A stretch of 64,000 nucleotides of DNA from Wenzhouxiangella sp. 15190 (GCF_003417465.1 NZ_QVMV01000042.1:1-64000), one strand, 5' to 3'; shown: positions 10,047 to 19,139, counted from the stretch's first letter. Translations and numbers: made by a program. Notes: a model not told the origin generated them from the letters alone.

Positions 10047-10263
10047 GCGCGCCACGGCTGGACTCGGCCGCCGAATGGTGCTAACTTTACGGTCTATGGG
10101 CGGGTCACCGTCCGGCAGTTCCTGAATTCCCGTTACCCTTCCCGGACCTCCGGGACAATATGCGATAGAACCTGACCATGGTCCTTTTCCGGTCACCGCG
10201 ACCGGCAAACCTCCCTGTTCGCCCGCGGTGTGCCCAAAGACTTCCGTTAAAGACACTCAAGCG

Positions 10264-11520
10264 ATGAATCTGACCGAACTCAAGAAGAAATCCGCCAAAG
10301 ATCTGGTCGAGATGGCCGAGGAACTCGGCATCGACAACATGGGGCGCTCGCGCAAGCACGACGTCATCTTTGCCATCCTCAAGGCCAAGGCCCAGAAAAA
10401 GGATGCCATCTACGGCGACGGCGTACTCGAGATCCTGCAAGACGGCTTCGGCTTCCTCCGATCGGCCGAGGCCTCCTACATGGCCGGGCCCGACGACATC
10501 TACGTCTCGCCCTCGCAGATCCGCCGCTTCAACCTGCGCACCGGTGACTACATCTCCGGCAAGATCCGCCCGCCCAAGTCCTCGGAACGCTACTTCGCCC
10601 TGCTCAAGGTCGAAGAGCTCAACTACGACAAGCCCGAGCACTCGAAGAACAAGATCCTGTTCGAGAATCTCACCCCGGAGTTCCCCAGGGAACAACTGCT
10701 GCTCGAGCGCGGCAACGGGTCCACCGAGGACATCACCGGGCGCATCGTCGACCTGATCGCCCCCATCGGAAAGGGCCAGCGCGGCCTGGTGGTCAGCCCG
10801 CCCAAGGCCGGCAAGACGATGATGCTGCAGAACATCGCCACGGCGATCCGGGCCAACAACCCGGAAACCCACATGATCATCCTGCTCATCGACGAGCGCC
10901 CCGAGGAAGTCACCGAGATGGAGCGCGGCGTCGACGCCGAGGTGATCTCGTCGACCTTCGACGAGCCGGCCACGCGCCACGTACAGGTCGCCGACATGGT
11001 CATCGAGCGGGCCAAGCGCCTGGTCGAGCACAAGCACGACGTGATCATCCTGCTCGACTCGATCACCCGCCTGGCGCGCGCCTACAACACGGTGGTGCCC
11101 TCTTCCGGCAAGGTACTTACCGGGGGCGTGGACGCCAATGCCCTGCAGCGGCCCAAGCGCTTCTTCGGCGCGGCGCGCAACATCGAGGACGGCGCCAGCC
11201 TGACCATCATCGCCACCGCCCTGGTCGACACCGGCTCGAAGATGGACGAGGTGATCTACGAGGAGTTCAAGGGTACCGGCAACATGGAGATCCACTTGAG
11301 CCGCCGGATCGCCGAGAAGCGCATCTACCCGGCAATCGACATCAACCGCTCCGGCACCCGCCGTGAAGAACTGATGATCGGCAACGACCAACTCCAGAAG
11401 ACCTGGATTCTGCGCCGCATCCTCCATCCCATGGACGAAAGCCAGGCGATCGAGTTCATGCTCGACAAGCTCAAGGTCACCAAGACCAACGAAGAGTTCT
11501 TCAATTACATGAAGCGGTGA
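10264..11520 (+). CDS. rho: Transcription termination factor Rho
   Basis: A 418-aa hexameric RNA helicase that ends transcription, one residue shorter than E. coli Rho. The N-terminal helix bundle starts [20 protein letters not shown]. The cold-shock RNA-binding domain follows ([15 protein letters not shown], about residues 52-66), then Walker [11 protein letters not shown], Walker [12 protein letters not shown] and the Q/R-loop region. The ATG at 10264 is the family start; an earlier ATG at 10228 only adds unrelated residues. The leader of about 250 nt leaves room for autoregulation, as known for E. coli rho. Confidence 0.97.
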   Translation: MNLTELKKKSAKDLVEMAEELGIDNMGRSRKHDVIFAILKAKAQKKDAIYGDGVLEILQDGFGFLRSAEASYMAGPDDIYVSPSQIRRFNLRTGDYISGKIRPPKSSERYFALLKVEELNYDKPEHSKNKILFENLTPEFPREQLLLERGNGSTEDITGRIVDLIAPIGKGQRGLVVSPPKAGKTMMLQNIATAIRANNPETHMIILLIDERPEEVTEMERGVDAEVISSTFDEPATRHVQVADMVIERAKRLVEHKHDVIILLDSITRLARAYNTVVPSSGKVLTGGVDANALQRPKRFFGAARNIEDGASLTIIATALVDTGSKMDEVIYEEFKGTGNMEIHLSRRIAEKRIYPAIDINRSGTRREELMIGNDQLQKTWILRRILHPMDESQAIEFMLDKLKVTKTNEEFFNYMKR

Positions 11521-11536
11521 GGCCGCTTCCCGGATG

Positions 11537-11556
11537 AACGGCCGAATTGGCCGTTT
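11537..11556 (+). terminator. Hairpin after rho
   Basis: A perfect 7-bp stem AACGGCC/GGCCGTT with loop GAATT, 17 nt past the rho stop. Only TT follows, so it is a weak terminator candidate or an RNA-end stabiliser. Confidence 0.4.
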
Positions 11557-11590
11557 CTGCCGGCTGGTAGGCCTGCGCGGCTAGATTCTG

Positions 11591-11737
11591 TTGGCTGGTT
11601 GGCTGGTTGGGCAGTCTGAATTGACACTGGTCGCCATTCCAGGTTTTTTCGTCACCGTCGGGGTTACGCGGCGAAGCCGCCCCGCAAAATCCGGCAGGTG
11701 CCGAACCAGCCAACAAGCGAACTAGCTAACCAGCGAA
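11591..11737. repeat. CTGGTTGG-word inverted repeat (family R3)
   Basis: The left arm (11591-11612) is tandem TTGGCTGG words. The right arm (about 11703-11737) is the complementary set, GAACCAGCCAAC followed by CTAACCAGCGAAC. The ~90-nt centre contains a small GCGGC-GAA-GCCGC hairpin. It fills most of the 329-nt gap between rho and the response regulator. The words match 8023-8068. Confidence 0.8.
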
Positions 11738-11824
11738 CGTCCTCTACCGGCAAGCAACCCGAGAATTTCGCCAGGGCGCCCTCTCGTTCACTCCGCGTTG
11801 ACATTTCCCGCCTAAACTTGCGCT

Positions 11825-11838
11825 TTCACAGATGTGAA
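11825..11838. promoter_or_regulatory. Palindrome TTCACA-GA-TGTGAA upstream of the response regulator
   Basis: A perfect 6+6 inverted repeat ending just before the AAGGAG ribosome site of the regulator gene at 11850. It could be an operator, for example for autoregulation, or a small hairpin controlling translation. A TTGACA lies at 11798-11803, but I see no well-spaced -10. Confidence 0.35.
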
Positions 11839-11849
11839 GGAGCGAGAGA

Positions 11850-12554
11850 ATGTCCGAAGCAGCCCTGCCCCAGCCAACCATTCTGCTGGTCGAAGACCAC
11901 GACGACCTGGCCGCGACCATCGGCGCCTGGCTTGAAGACGCCGGCTTTGCCGTCGATTTTGCCGCCGACGGCGCGATTGCGTTGAACCTGGTCGGCGAAA
12001 ACGATTACGACGCCATCGTGCTCGACCTGATGCTGCCGCGCATCAACGGGATACGCGTAGCGGAGAAGCTGCGCGACGACGGCGTGGCCACACCGATCCT
12101 GATGCTCACCGCCCGTGACCAGCTCGACGACAAGATCGAGGGTTTCAATGCTGGCGCCGACGACTACGTGGTCAAGCCATTCGAAACCGAAGAGCTGATC
12201 GCCCGTCTGCGCGCCCTGATCCGCCGAGCCCGCGGTGAGACCGCCGAGGGCCAACTCAAGGTCGGCGACCTGGTATTCGATCCGCGCCTGATGCGTGTGG
12301 AGCGTGCCGGTGAGCGCATCACCCTGTCACCGACGGCGATGCGCATCCTGAAAGTCCTGATGCGGGAATCACCCCGCGTGGTCAGCCGCGAGCAGATCGA
12401 GAACGAACTCTGGGGCGACACCCTGCCCGATTCCGACACGCTCAGAAGCCACGTCTACAACCTGCGCAAGGGCATCGACCGCCCGTTCGAGCACAAGTTG
12501 CTGCATACCGTGCAGGGGATGGGATTCAAGCTGGCGACGCCGGAAGATGCCTGA
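11850..12554 (+). CDS. OmpR/PhoP-family response regulator
   Basis: A 234-aa two-component regulator. The receiver domain (about residues 9-125) has the acidic pair EDHDD, phospho-acceptor Asp in IVLDLMLP, Thr in LMLTARD and Lys in DDYVVKPFE. A winged-helix DNA-binding domain follows (about 135-230: RVVSREQIENELWG, SHVYNLRKGID). AAGGAG precedes the ATG. No kinase gene is adjacent. The closest kinase of the matching class is at 17814-19139 on the other strand, and pairing with it is only a guess. Target genes are unknown. Confidence 0.9.
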   Translation: MSEAALPQPTILLVEDHDDLAATIGAWLEDAGFAVDFAADGAIALNLVGENDYDAIVLDLMLPRINGIRVAEKLRDDGVATPILMLTARDQLDDKIEGFNAGADDYVVKPFETEELIARLRALIRRARGETAEGQLKVGDLVFDPRLMRVERAGERITLSPTAMRILKVLMRESPRVVSREQIENELWGDTLPDSDTLRSHVYNLRKGIDRPFEHKLLHTVQGMGFKLATPEDA

Positions 12555-12630
12555 CCGGTGGGGCGTCCGCTGTGCCGAGGCATTGGAAACCGGTGGAGGT
12601 GATAACCGCTTACACGACAGACTCCACCAA

Positions 12631-12700
12631 GAAAGCACCAAATCCGAAATTTCAAATCCCAAACAAATTCGAAATCTCAATTTTCGAATGACAGAAACGG
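12631..12700. repeat. AT-rich word repeat, family R1 (copy B, single arm, reversed)
   Basis: Read on the minus strand it begins CCGTTTCTGTCATTCG and continues with ATTTCGAATTTGTTTGG and ATTTCGGATTTGGTGCTT, the R1 right-arm consensus. No left arm was seen. It lies in the convergent gap between the response regulator and idi. Confidence 0.8.
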
Positions 12701-12765
12701 CATTCGGTGCCATCGGCTTGGGACAGGGGCAACGGCGGCGTTAGGAGCCCCGCCCCTGCGGCTCG

Positions 12766-13359
12766 TTACTTCCCGGATTGGAGCAGCTCCGCCACGCGGT
12801 CCCAGTAGGCCTTCCGCAACTCGCGCCACTCCATCCGGAACCAGGGCGCCACGTCAGCTGCTTCGTCGGCAATCAAAGCATCCACTTCTTCCGGGGCCAG
12901 GAATCGCCAGCCGTCGATCTCGGTGGGATTGGGTCGCACGTCGCTTTCGGCCGTGCGGCCGATATAGACCCAGCAAAGCTCGTTTTCGGCACCCAGATCC
13001 CCGTAATTGGCCTGGTACTGGAACTTGTAGACGAACTCGAGTTCGGCCGTCACGCCCAGCTCTTCCCGGGTGCGTCTGACGGTCGCCTCGTCCATGTCCT
13101 CGCCGGCGCGCGGATGCGAGCAGCAGCTGTTGGCCCAGTAACCCGGCCACAGACGCTTCTCGCCGGCACGTTGCTGGACGAGCAACCGGCCCTGCGCGTC
13201 GAACAGGAAGACCGAAAAGGCGCGGTGCAGAATTCCCTCTCCGTCGTGACACGCGCCCTTCGAAAGTGTTCCGATCTCCCGGTCAGCCGCGTCGACGAGG
13301 ATCAGCTCCTCGCTGTCGGACGAGACCACTCGTTCCGGGCCGGCCTGCTCAAGCGCCAC
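12766..13359 (-). CDS. idi: Isopentenyl-diphosphate delta-isomerase, type I
   Basis: A 197-aa Nudix-fold enzyme that interconverts isopentenyl and dimethylallyl diphosphate, the last step of the mevalonate route. Seen: catalytic Cys in ANSCCSHPRAGED (about residue 82), catalytic Glu in AENELCWVY, and the Nudix-like stretch ATVRRTREELGV. I chose the GTG at 13359. GGAGG lies about 9 nt upstream, and the start overlaps the stop of the HMGR-kinase gene by 11 nt, so it is translationally coupled to it. It is the last gene of the mevalonate operon. Confidence 0.93.
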   Translation of the reverse strand: MALEQAGPERVVSSDSEELILVDAADREIGTLSKGACHDGEGILHRAFSVFLFDAQGRLLVQQRAGEKRLWPGYWANSCCSHPRAGEDMDEATVRRTREELGVTAELEFVYKFQYQANYGDLGAENELCWVYIGRTAESDVRPNPTEIDGWRFLAPEEVDALIADEAADVAPWFRMEWRELRKAYWDRVAELLQSGK

Positions 13360-15628
13360 CGATCGGCACCTCCAGCGCGTTGTAGCCGGCCTCACGAATG
13401 GCTCGGGCCACGCGCGCGCTTTCGCCGGGGCAGAGCGCGATGATTGAACCACCGCCACCGCCGCCGGTGAGCTTGGCACCGACGGCGCCGTTGTTGCGTG
13501 CGACCTGCAACAGTTCCTCGAGCTCCCAGCTGGAAACCTGCATGGCGTTGAGCAGCCCCTGGCAGACGTTCATCAGTTCACCGAGCGTGTCGTAGTCGCC
13601 GGTCTTGAGCGCATCCAGGCCGTTACCGGCCAGGGTGTCGATCTCGTCGAAGATGCGCTCGTAGAGATTCGGGTTCTTCTTCCAGGCCTCGCGCACTCTC
13701 GCGACCGTGCGCGCAGTCAGGCTTTCGACGCCGCTCATGCCGATGACGATCGGCAGCGGCTCGGCCACCTCGATCACCTCGCGCTGCGGCTGCTCGCCGT
13801 TGCGAAACAGCATGAACTCGCCCCAGGTGGCCAGCGTGTTGTCGATACCCGAGGGCGTACCGTGAGCCACCTTCTCGCACTCGAAGGCCAGCTCGTTGAT
13901 GCGTTCGTCGCTCAAGCCCAGCGAGAAATGCGCGTCCATGGCGCGGATGACGGCCACCGCCAGCGCGGCGGAGCCGCCCAGCCCCATCGCCCGGGGCACG
14001 TTGGGAAAGACCTCGATGCGCATGCCGCGCCCGCTCAGGCCCAGGGCCTCGAGCACGCGCGCCATCGACCGGGCGAAGGACTGCGGATGCTTGGCGGTGA
14101 AGTCCAGGCGCTGCTCCACACCCCAGCGTGGAATGATCAGTTCCACGCCTTCGCGTGCGTCCTCGACCCGGGCCTGGATGGCCAGCGGAATGGGCGCGGC
14201 GATGGCGCGGCGGCCATAGACCACCGCGTGCTCGCCCAGGAGAATGATCTTGCCGTGCCCGGCGCCCAGCTTTTCGCCCTCGAGCGTCTCCTGTTCGTCT
14301 CGACGCTCGTCTTCACTTGCCTTGACAGTCGGAGGCTCGGTCTGCGAGCGCACCTCGGTGATAAGCTCCTCGGCCTTCCAGATCTTGATCTCGCCGGAGG
14401 CGATCAGCCGCTCGACCACCGTGTCGAACAGTTCCGGCGGCGTGCCGGCGGCGGTCGCCACGGAACGGGCATGCAGGGTCATGTGTCCTTGCTGGATGCC
14501 CTCGGTCACCAGCGCCCGAATGGCGGAGAAGTTCTGGGCCAGGCCGACGGCCCCCATGACCTCGGCCAGTTCCCTGGCCGATTCCACGCCGAGCAAGCGC
14601 ATGTTCAGCGCCACGGTCGGATTGGTCTGCAGCGGGCCGCCGACCGTGCCGACCTTGATCGGAATCTCGAGTTCTCCGATCAGGTCGCCGTTTTCGTCCT
14701 TGAACCACTGCGTCAGCGAGGCATAGCGACCGCCGCGGGCGGCAAAGGCATGCGCACCGGATTCGATCGCACGCCAGTCGTTGCCGGTCGCCAGGGCCAC
14801 GGCGTCGATGCCGTTCATGATGCCCTTGTTGTGGGTAGCCGCCCGGTAAGGGTCGATGCGGGCAAAATCGTTGGCCACGATGATGCCGTCGCGCACCTGC
14901 TCGCCGTCAAAGCCCTTGCCCGTGAGCTGGTCGACGGGGATTCGCACTCGCGCCTTGACCAGGGCGCGGTCGGTCAGGTTCGAGAGAATCCGCAGGAAGA
15001 CCCGGCCATCGGCAATGGTCTCGACCAGCGAGGCGACGCCCTCGCACATGGTGTTGACCAGATTGGCGCCCATGGCGTCGCGAGTATCGACCAGCAGGTG
15101 AACCACCACCATGTCGCCGCCCGGCCCCTGCGAAGGATGGATGAACACTTCGAGGTCGCGTGCGCCGCCGCCGCGGGCGATCATCTTCGGGTGCAGGCTG
15201 TTGGCCAGGTTGAGAATCTCGGACTTGCGCTGCAGCAAGGCGGCCTTGGCGCGCGCGGGGTTGGCCACGTCGACGATCTGGACCTGGCCGATGAGCTGCG
15301 GCTCCGTGCTTTCGACCGCGAAGCCGCCGGACTCGCGTGCGAGTTTGGCCGCCGACGAGAGAGCGGCGACGATCGAGGGCTCCTCGACGACCAGCGGCAC
15401 CACGTATTCCTTGTCGTTGATCAGGAAGTTCAGGCCCAGACCGACAGGCAGCCCCATGACGCCGATGACGTTTTCGATCATCTTGTCGGCCAGTTGCACC
15501 GACAGCGTGTGGCTGCCGGACTGCAGATCCTTGTAGTCGTCCGGACCGAGGAGACCGCGATCGCGTACGGTCCGCACCCGCTCGGGCACGGACATTTTGT
15601 AGAAACGGGGAATCCGGGATCGTTCCAT
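13349..15628 (-). CDS. HMG-CoA reductase-mevalonate kinase fusion protein
   Basis: A 759-aa bifunctional enzyme. Residues 1-~430 are a class II (bacterial) HMG-CoA reductase: start IPRFYKMSVPERV, catalytic Glu in VVEEPSIVAALSSAAK, Lys in DRALVKARVRIP, Asp in IMNGIDAVALATG, and the flap His in MTLHARSVATAAG. After a charged linker (about 430-452, ASEDERRDEQETLEGE), residues ~453-759 are a GHMP mevalonate kinase: GKIILLGEHAVVYG, PRAMGLGGSAALAVA, and KLTGGGGGGSIIALC. No stop or frameshift separates the domains. Fusion would carry HMG-CoA to phosphomevalonate in one polypeptide. These are normally two genes. Confidence 0.93.
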   Translation of the reverse strand: MERSRIPRFYKMSVPERVRTVRDRGLLGPDDYKDLQSGSHTLSVQLADKMIENVIGVMGLPVGLGLNFLINDKEYVVPLVVEEPSIVAALSSAAKLARESGGFAVESTEPQLIGQVQIVDVANPARAKAALLQRKSEILNLANSLHPKMIARGGGARDLEVFIHPSQGPGGDMVVVHLLVDTRDAMGANLVNTMCEGVASLVETIADGRVFLRILSNLTDRALVKARVRIPVDQLTGKGFDGEQVRDGIIVANDFARIDPYRAATHNKGIMNGIDAVALATGNDWRAIESGAHAFAARGGRYASLTQWFKDENGDLIGELEIPIKVGTVGGPLQTNPTVALNMRLLGVESARELAEVMGAVGLAQNFSAIRALVTEGIQQGHMTLHARSVATAAGTPPELFDTVVERLIASGEIKIWKAEELITEVRSQTEPPTVKASEDERRDEQETLEGEKLGAGHGKIILLGEHAVVYGRRAIAAPIPLAIQARVEDAREGVELIIPRWGVEQRLDFTAKHPQSFARSMARVLEALGLSGRGMRIEVFPNVPRAMGLGGSAALAVAVIRAMDAHFSLGLSDERINELAFECEKVAHGTPSGIDNTLATWGEFMLFRNGEQPQREVIEVAEPLPIVIGMSGVESLTARTVARVREAWKKNPNLYERIFDEIDTLAGNGLDALKTGDYDTLGELMNVCQGLLNAMQVSSWELEELLQVARNNGAVGAKLTGGGGGGSIIALCPGESARVARAIREAGYNALEVPIGGA

Positions 15629-15635
15629 CAGCTCA

Positions 15636-16697
15636 TCACTCTGTTGTTACTCGAACGCCCTGTGCCGACGGCGGGAGACGCAATGTCTTCAAACCGGCCT
15701 GCCGGCAAAGATGACGCATGCGCGATCGAAACTTCGCGTCGAGCGAAGCGGCCATCCCGAGATCACCGCCGCCGGCGCCGCAGGGCTTGTAGACGCCGTT
15801 CAGCAACTCGGCCAGGCCACCCGCTATCCGGTGTTCGGCGGTCACGATCTCGCGGCCGACCAAATCATTCATTTTACCCATTATTTCGCCATAAGCCGAC
15901 CAACAGGCCAGGATTTCTTCAACATCACCTTTTTCGACCGCGTCCAGGCCGGCGCCCGCCACAGTCTGCATCTCGCCAATAATTCGTCCGTGCTCGCGCG
16001 GCGAGTGCTGTCGCGATCGCCGCCAGGCCGTCAGCAACTCGCCCGTCGAGGCGGGCTCTCCCGCCCACACGAAGCAGGTCACGATCCCTTCCGGCAGCGA
16101 AAGCGGTCGAACCTCGATTTGCTCATCACGAATGCTGTAACCCAGCAGGCCGCCGCAAAGACTGGCGGCCAGGTCGATGCCGCTTCCGGCATTTTCCTGG
16201 GCCTCGCGCGCCGGCTGCAGCAATCGCGCGATGGTTTCGATCCGGGACTCTTGCCGATCCCCTTCAAGAAAGGCGGCGTGAAGCACGGCGTCGATGGCCA
16301 CCGCTGTCGCCGCACTCGAGCCGAGACCGAGCTTCATCGGGGAGCGGCTGTCACCGTCGAACAATTCGGCCGTGTCCACACGCATCCGGAACGGCCCGGG
16401 CCGGCCACCGCGCTTGCCAATATCGGCAAGCACCGAGTCGATCAGGGCCGCCGTTCTTGCAAACGGTACCGGCACGGCGTCCTGCCAATTCAGTCGAGCG
16501 CCATTGCCGACCCTGAAATGAACCGGCGAGATTCCGAGCTGTGGTGCCTCGATCTGGCAGTCTGCACCCTTGCAACGCACCAGCTCCACGCGACAGCGGC
16601 GATCGACGGCCTGAACCAGGGCCGGCGCACCCTCGAGGACAGCGTACTCGCCCAGCAGGACGATCTTGCCCGGAGCTGTTGCCACCCAGCGCGTCAT
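15636..16697 (-). CDS. Phosphomevalonate kinase
   Basis: A 353-aa GHMP kinase that phosphorylates 5-phosphomevalonate. Motif 1 is APGKIVLLGEYAVLEGAPAL and motif 2 is the Ser/Gly-rich loop KLGLGSSAATAVAID. Motif 3 reads KPCGAGGGDLGMAAS near the C-terminus. The assignment to phosphomevalonate rather than mevalonate follows from EYAVLEG in motif 1 and from a separate mevalonate kinase domain in the next gene. It starts 2 nt after the mvaD stop and ends 7 nt before the fusion gene. Confidence 0.9.
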   Translation of the reverse strand: MTRWVATAPGKIVLLGEYAVLEGAPALVQAVDRRCRVELVRCKGADCQIEAPQLGISPVHFRVGNGARLNWQDAVPVPFARTAALIDSVLADIGKRGGRPGPFRMRVDTAELFDGDSRSPMKLGLGSSAATAVAIDAVLHAAFLEGDRQESRIETIARLLQPAREAQENAGSGIDLAASLCGGLLGYSIRDEQIEVRPLSLPEGIVTCFVWAGEPASTGELLTAWRRSRQHSPREHGRIIGEMQTVAGAGLDAVEKGDVEEILACWSAYGEIMGKMNDLVGREIVTAEHRIAGGLAELLNGVYKPCGAGGGDLGMAASLDAKFRSRMRHLCRQAGLKTLRLPPSAQGVRVTTE

Positions 16698-16699
16698 CG

Positions 16700-17671
16700 C
16701 TAAGCCACCGCGCCCGCGCCGGCGCCCAGTCCGGTGACCATGACGTCGTGTACACCCGGCTGCCCGCGAAGGACGTCGACCACCCGCTCGCCTTCACCGG
16801 GGAGACACACCGCCTTGACCTGCGGGCCGGCATCGACGGTGAAAAAGACGCCGACCCCGCCCGAACGCAACGCGCGCACGGCGTGCAGGCACGCCAGCGT
16901 GGCCGGATTCCAGTAGACCAGACCGGGCCGGGCGGCCAGCATGGATGCGTGCATTTTCAACGCACTGTGTTCACTCACTTCAGCCAGGGCTTCGAAGTCC
17001 CGCGCAACGATCGCGGCCCTGGCCGTCTCGAGATCGGCGGCCACCGTTTCCACCCAGGCCGGGTAGTAGGGGGAGGTTTGCATGGTGTGATTCATGCCGT
17101 CACGAGAACCCACCGCCTTGCTGCTCGACTCGGTGACGGCCACGACCACTTCCAGGGGCCACGCATCGGCCGCCAGCAGGGGATGCGCCACCGCGTCCGA
17201 GCCGTCCTCGAGTTCTCCGGCGTCCATCTCCACGAAACCGCCGAAAATCGAGCGGGCGGCCGACCCCGAACCCAGGCGGGCCAGCCCGGAGCGCCGGTCT
17301 TCGGAGATTTCCAGTTCGAAAGCCCGTGCGCCGGCGGTGACCAGCGCGGCGAAGCCGGACGCCGAAGACGCCAGACCGGCGCCGGTGGGGAAATTGTTGC
17401 AGCTGTCCACCCGGCAGGGCGTCGTCTCACCGGCCATCTCGCGCAACAAGTCGAGCATCGCGCCGACGCGACCGGGCGACTGCTCGACGCCGTCGAGAAA
17501 GAAACGGTCACTCCCGAGCGTGGGATCGGGTGTGACGGTCGTGCGCGTCTCGAGTCCGGCCAGGGTGATCGAAATCGACCCGGCCGCCGGCAGATTCAAC
17601 TGCGGGTCGCGCTTGCCCCAGTATTTGACCAGCGCGATATTGGCCCCGGCCCGCGCAGTGGCTTGATTCAT
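16700..17671 (-). CDS. mvaD: Diphosphomevalonate decarboxylase
   Basis: A 323-aa GHMP-family enzyme that makes isopentenyl diphosphate from mevalonate diphosphate. Seen: the signature ANIALVKYWGKRD near the N-terminus, the ATP-binding loop PTGAGLASSASGFAAL, and the catalytic Asp region in VFFTVDAGPQVKAVC. I chose the ATG at 17671 (MNQATARAGANIALVKYWG) because it matches the family N-terminus. It is the first gene of the mevalonate operon. A possible -10 TATCAT lies about 35 nt upstream with only a weak -35. Confidence 0.94.
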   Translation of the reverse strand: MNQATARAGANIALVKYWGKRDPQLNLPAAGSISITLAGLETRTTVTPDPTLGSDRFFLDGVEQSPGRVGAMLDLLREMAGETTPCRVDSCNNFPTGAGLASSASGFAALVTAGARAFELEISEDRRSGLARLGSGSAARSIFGGFVEMDAGELEDGSDAVAHPLLAADAWPLEVVVAVTESSSKAVGSRDGMNHTMQTSPYYPAWVETVAADLETARAAIVARDFEALAEVSEHSALKMHASMLAARPGLVYWNPATLACLHAVRALRSGGVGVFFTVDAGPQVKAVCLPGEGERVVDVLRGQPGVHDVMVTGLGAGAGAVA

Positions 17672-17747
17672 CTGGCTTTGGTGTGTGCGTAGCGCCAGGG
17701 GGCATGATAAGCGCTTGCGCCACACTATGGCAGTGGGGGAAGGTATC

Positions 17748-17816
17748 AGGTTTCAGGGTTCAGGGGTGGCTTCGGTCTGGTTTTCCTGAAACCTGAACCC
17801 TGAAACCTGAACCCTA
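17748..17816. repeat. CCTGAACCCTGAAA-word hairpin (family R5)
   Basis: A 17-bp perfect stem: left arm 17748-17764 pairs with 17792-17808. The right side is tandem 14-bp words CCTGAAACCTGAAC/CCTGAAACCTGAAC. It ends at the stop of the sensor kinase gene and separates the lipid operon from mvaD, so it could act as a transcript-end structure. Confidence 0.85.
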
Positions 17817-19139
17817 GTTCCCACTGAACGGCTTGAATGTCGCCTGGGGGAATTCGACCCGAATCTCGGTCCCCGCCCCCAGTTCGCTGTCGGCATGCAG
17901 GTGCCAGCCGAAGCGATCACACAGGCGGCGCACGATCGACAGGCCCAGGCCGTAACCCTCGTTGGAGCGGTCGTGACCGCGGTAGAAGGGTTCGAACATG
18001 CGCTCCAGATCGGCTTCGCTCATACCGCAGCCGGAATCCTGGACGGTCACACCGTTGCGATCGATCAGCACGTGGACATGACCTTTTTCGGTGTAGCTGA
18101 GCGCGTTGCGTAGCAGGTTGGTGAAGACAATGGCCAGTACCCGCTCGGGCGCACTGATCTCGAGCAGGCCGTTGGCCCGCACGCTCGTCGCCACTTCCGG
18201 CCGGTCGATGGTCGAGGCAAACTGATCGAGCAAGTCGGCGAGGAGATCGTTGAGCACGACCGACGACCAGTTGAGCCGCGATTCGCTCTCACGCGCGAGG
18301 ATCAGCAGGGTCTCGACCAGGGCTTCCATGTCGCGCACCGTGCGGTTCATACGGTCGACCGTCTTCGCCCGCGCTTCAGGGTCGGACTGCTTCGCGAGCA
18401 GGCCCAGGTTGGAACGCAGGACCGCCAGCGGGGTGCGCAGCTCATGGCTGGCGTTACGGGTAAAGTTGCGCTCGCGCTGGATGAAGGACTCCAGCCGGTG
18501 GATGAACTGATTGAAAGCGTTGATCAGCGCGAGCGTCTCGGTATCGGTCGCCTCGCCGAAATCCGCCTCGCTGAGCTCCTCGAGCTTTCCCGAACGGAAG
18601 TCATAATTGCGCACGGCATCGGCCAGCTGGACGACCGTGGAAACCGCCCGCCGCGACATCACGTAGCCCACCCAGGTGAGCAAATAGATCAACAACAGCA
18701 CGCCGGTCAGCGGCGCGATACCGAAGTACCAGGCCAGCGAGGAAACCTGCATTTCGTCGAACACCAGATAAAGGCGATCCCCGTCCCGCTCCGAGACATG
18801 AACGACTGGACTCGAATCGTCCTGGCGGTGCCCTCGGCGGAAGCCGGGCTGTTCATCACGCAACCACGCCGGCACGGTCGATGTATCACTGTCCTCGGCC
18901 AGGTAGGCGGTCAGGTTATTGGTGTCCGGAAGCGGGAAATCGGCGTTGTCGCTATAGCGGTCCCAGAAATACTCCGCCTCGCCGTTGAGCGCTTCCTGCA
19001 CCAGCACGCGCTCGACCACCCAGGCTGCGGCATAGACACCGAGTACGGTAGCGATGCTGATTGCCAGCACCTGCAGGAGAAAGACCCGCACCAGGCGGGT
19101 ACGCAACCCGCCCGTCAGCACTCTATTAAACGGTTTCAT
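17814..19139 (-). CDS. Membrane sensor histidine kinase at the end of the lipid operon
   Basis: A 441-aa two-component kinase. Membrane segments lie at about residues 15-40 and 165-190, flanking a ~120-residue periplasmic sensor. A HAMP-like linker follows, then the H-box FTRNASHELRTPLAV (His near 240), N-box FTNLLRNAL, G1 VQDSGCGMSEADLE and G2 GYGLGLSIVRRL. The ATG at 19139 overlaps the stop of the upstream methyltransferase by 4 nt, which ties its expression to the lipid genes. No partner regulator is adjacent. Its ligand is unknown; a membrane-lipid or photo-oxidative signal is inference from context. Confidence 0.9.
   Translation of the reverse strand: MKPFNRVLTGGLRTRLVRVFLLQVLAISIATVLGVYAAAWVVERVLVQEALNGEAEYFWDRYSDNADFPLPDTNNLTAYLAEDSDTSTVPAWLRDEQPGFRRGHRQDDSSPVVHVSERDGDRLYLVFDEMQVSSLAWYFGIAPLTGVLLLIYLLTWVGYVMSRRAVSTVVQLADAVRNYDFRSGKLEELSEADFGEATDTETLALINAFNQFIHRLESFIQRERNFTRNASHELRTPLAVLRSNLGLLAKQSDPEARAKTVDRMNRTVRDMEALVETLLILARESESRLNWSSVVLNDLLADLLDQFASTIDRPEVATSVRANGLLEISAPERVLAIVFTNLLRNALSYTEKGHVHVLIDRNGVTVQDSGCGMSEADLERMFEPFYRGHDRSNEGYGLGLSIVRRLCDRFGWHLHADSELGAGTEIRVEFPQATFKPFSGN

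Noticed and set aside
13862-15982. Long plus-strand frame (706 codons) opposite the HMGR-kinase fusion
   Set aside because: Antisense to a gene with intact catalytic motifs in both domains; composition is reverse-frame His/Arg/Gln-rich.
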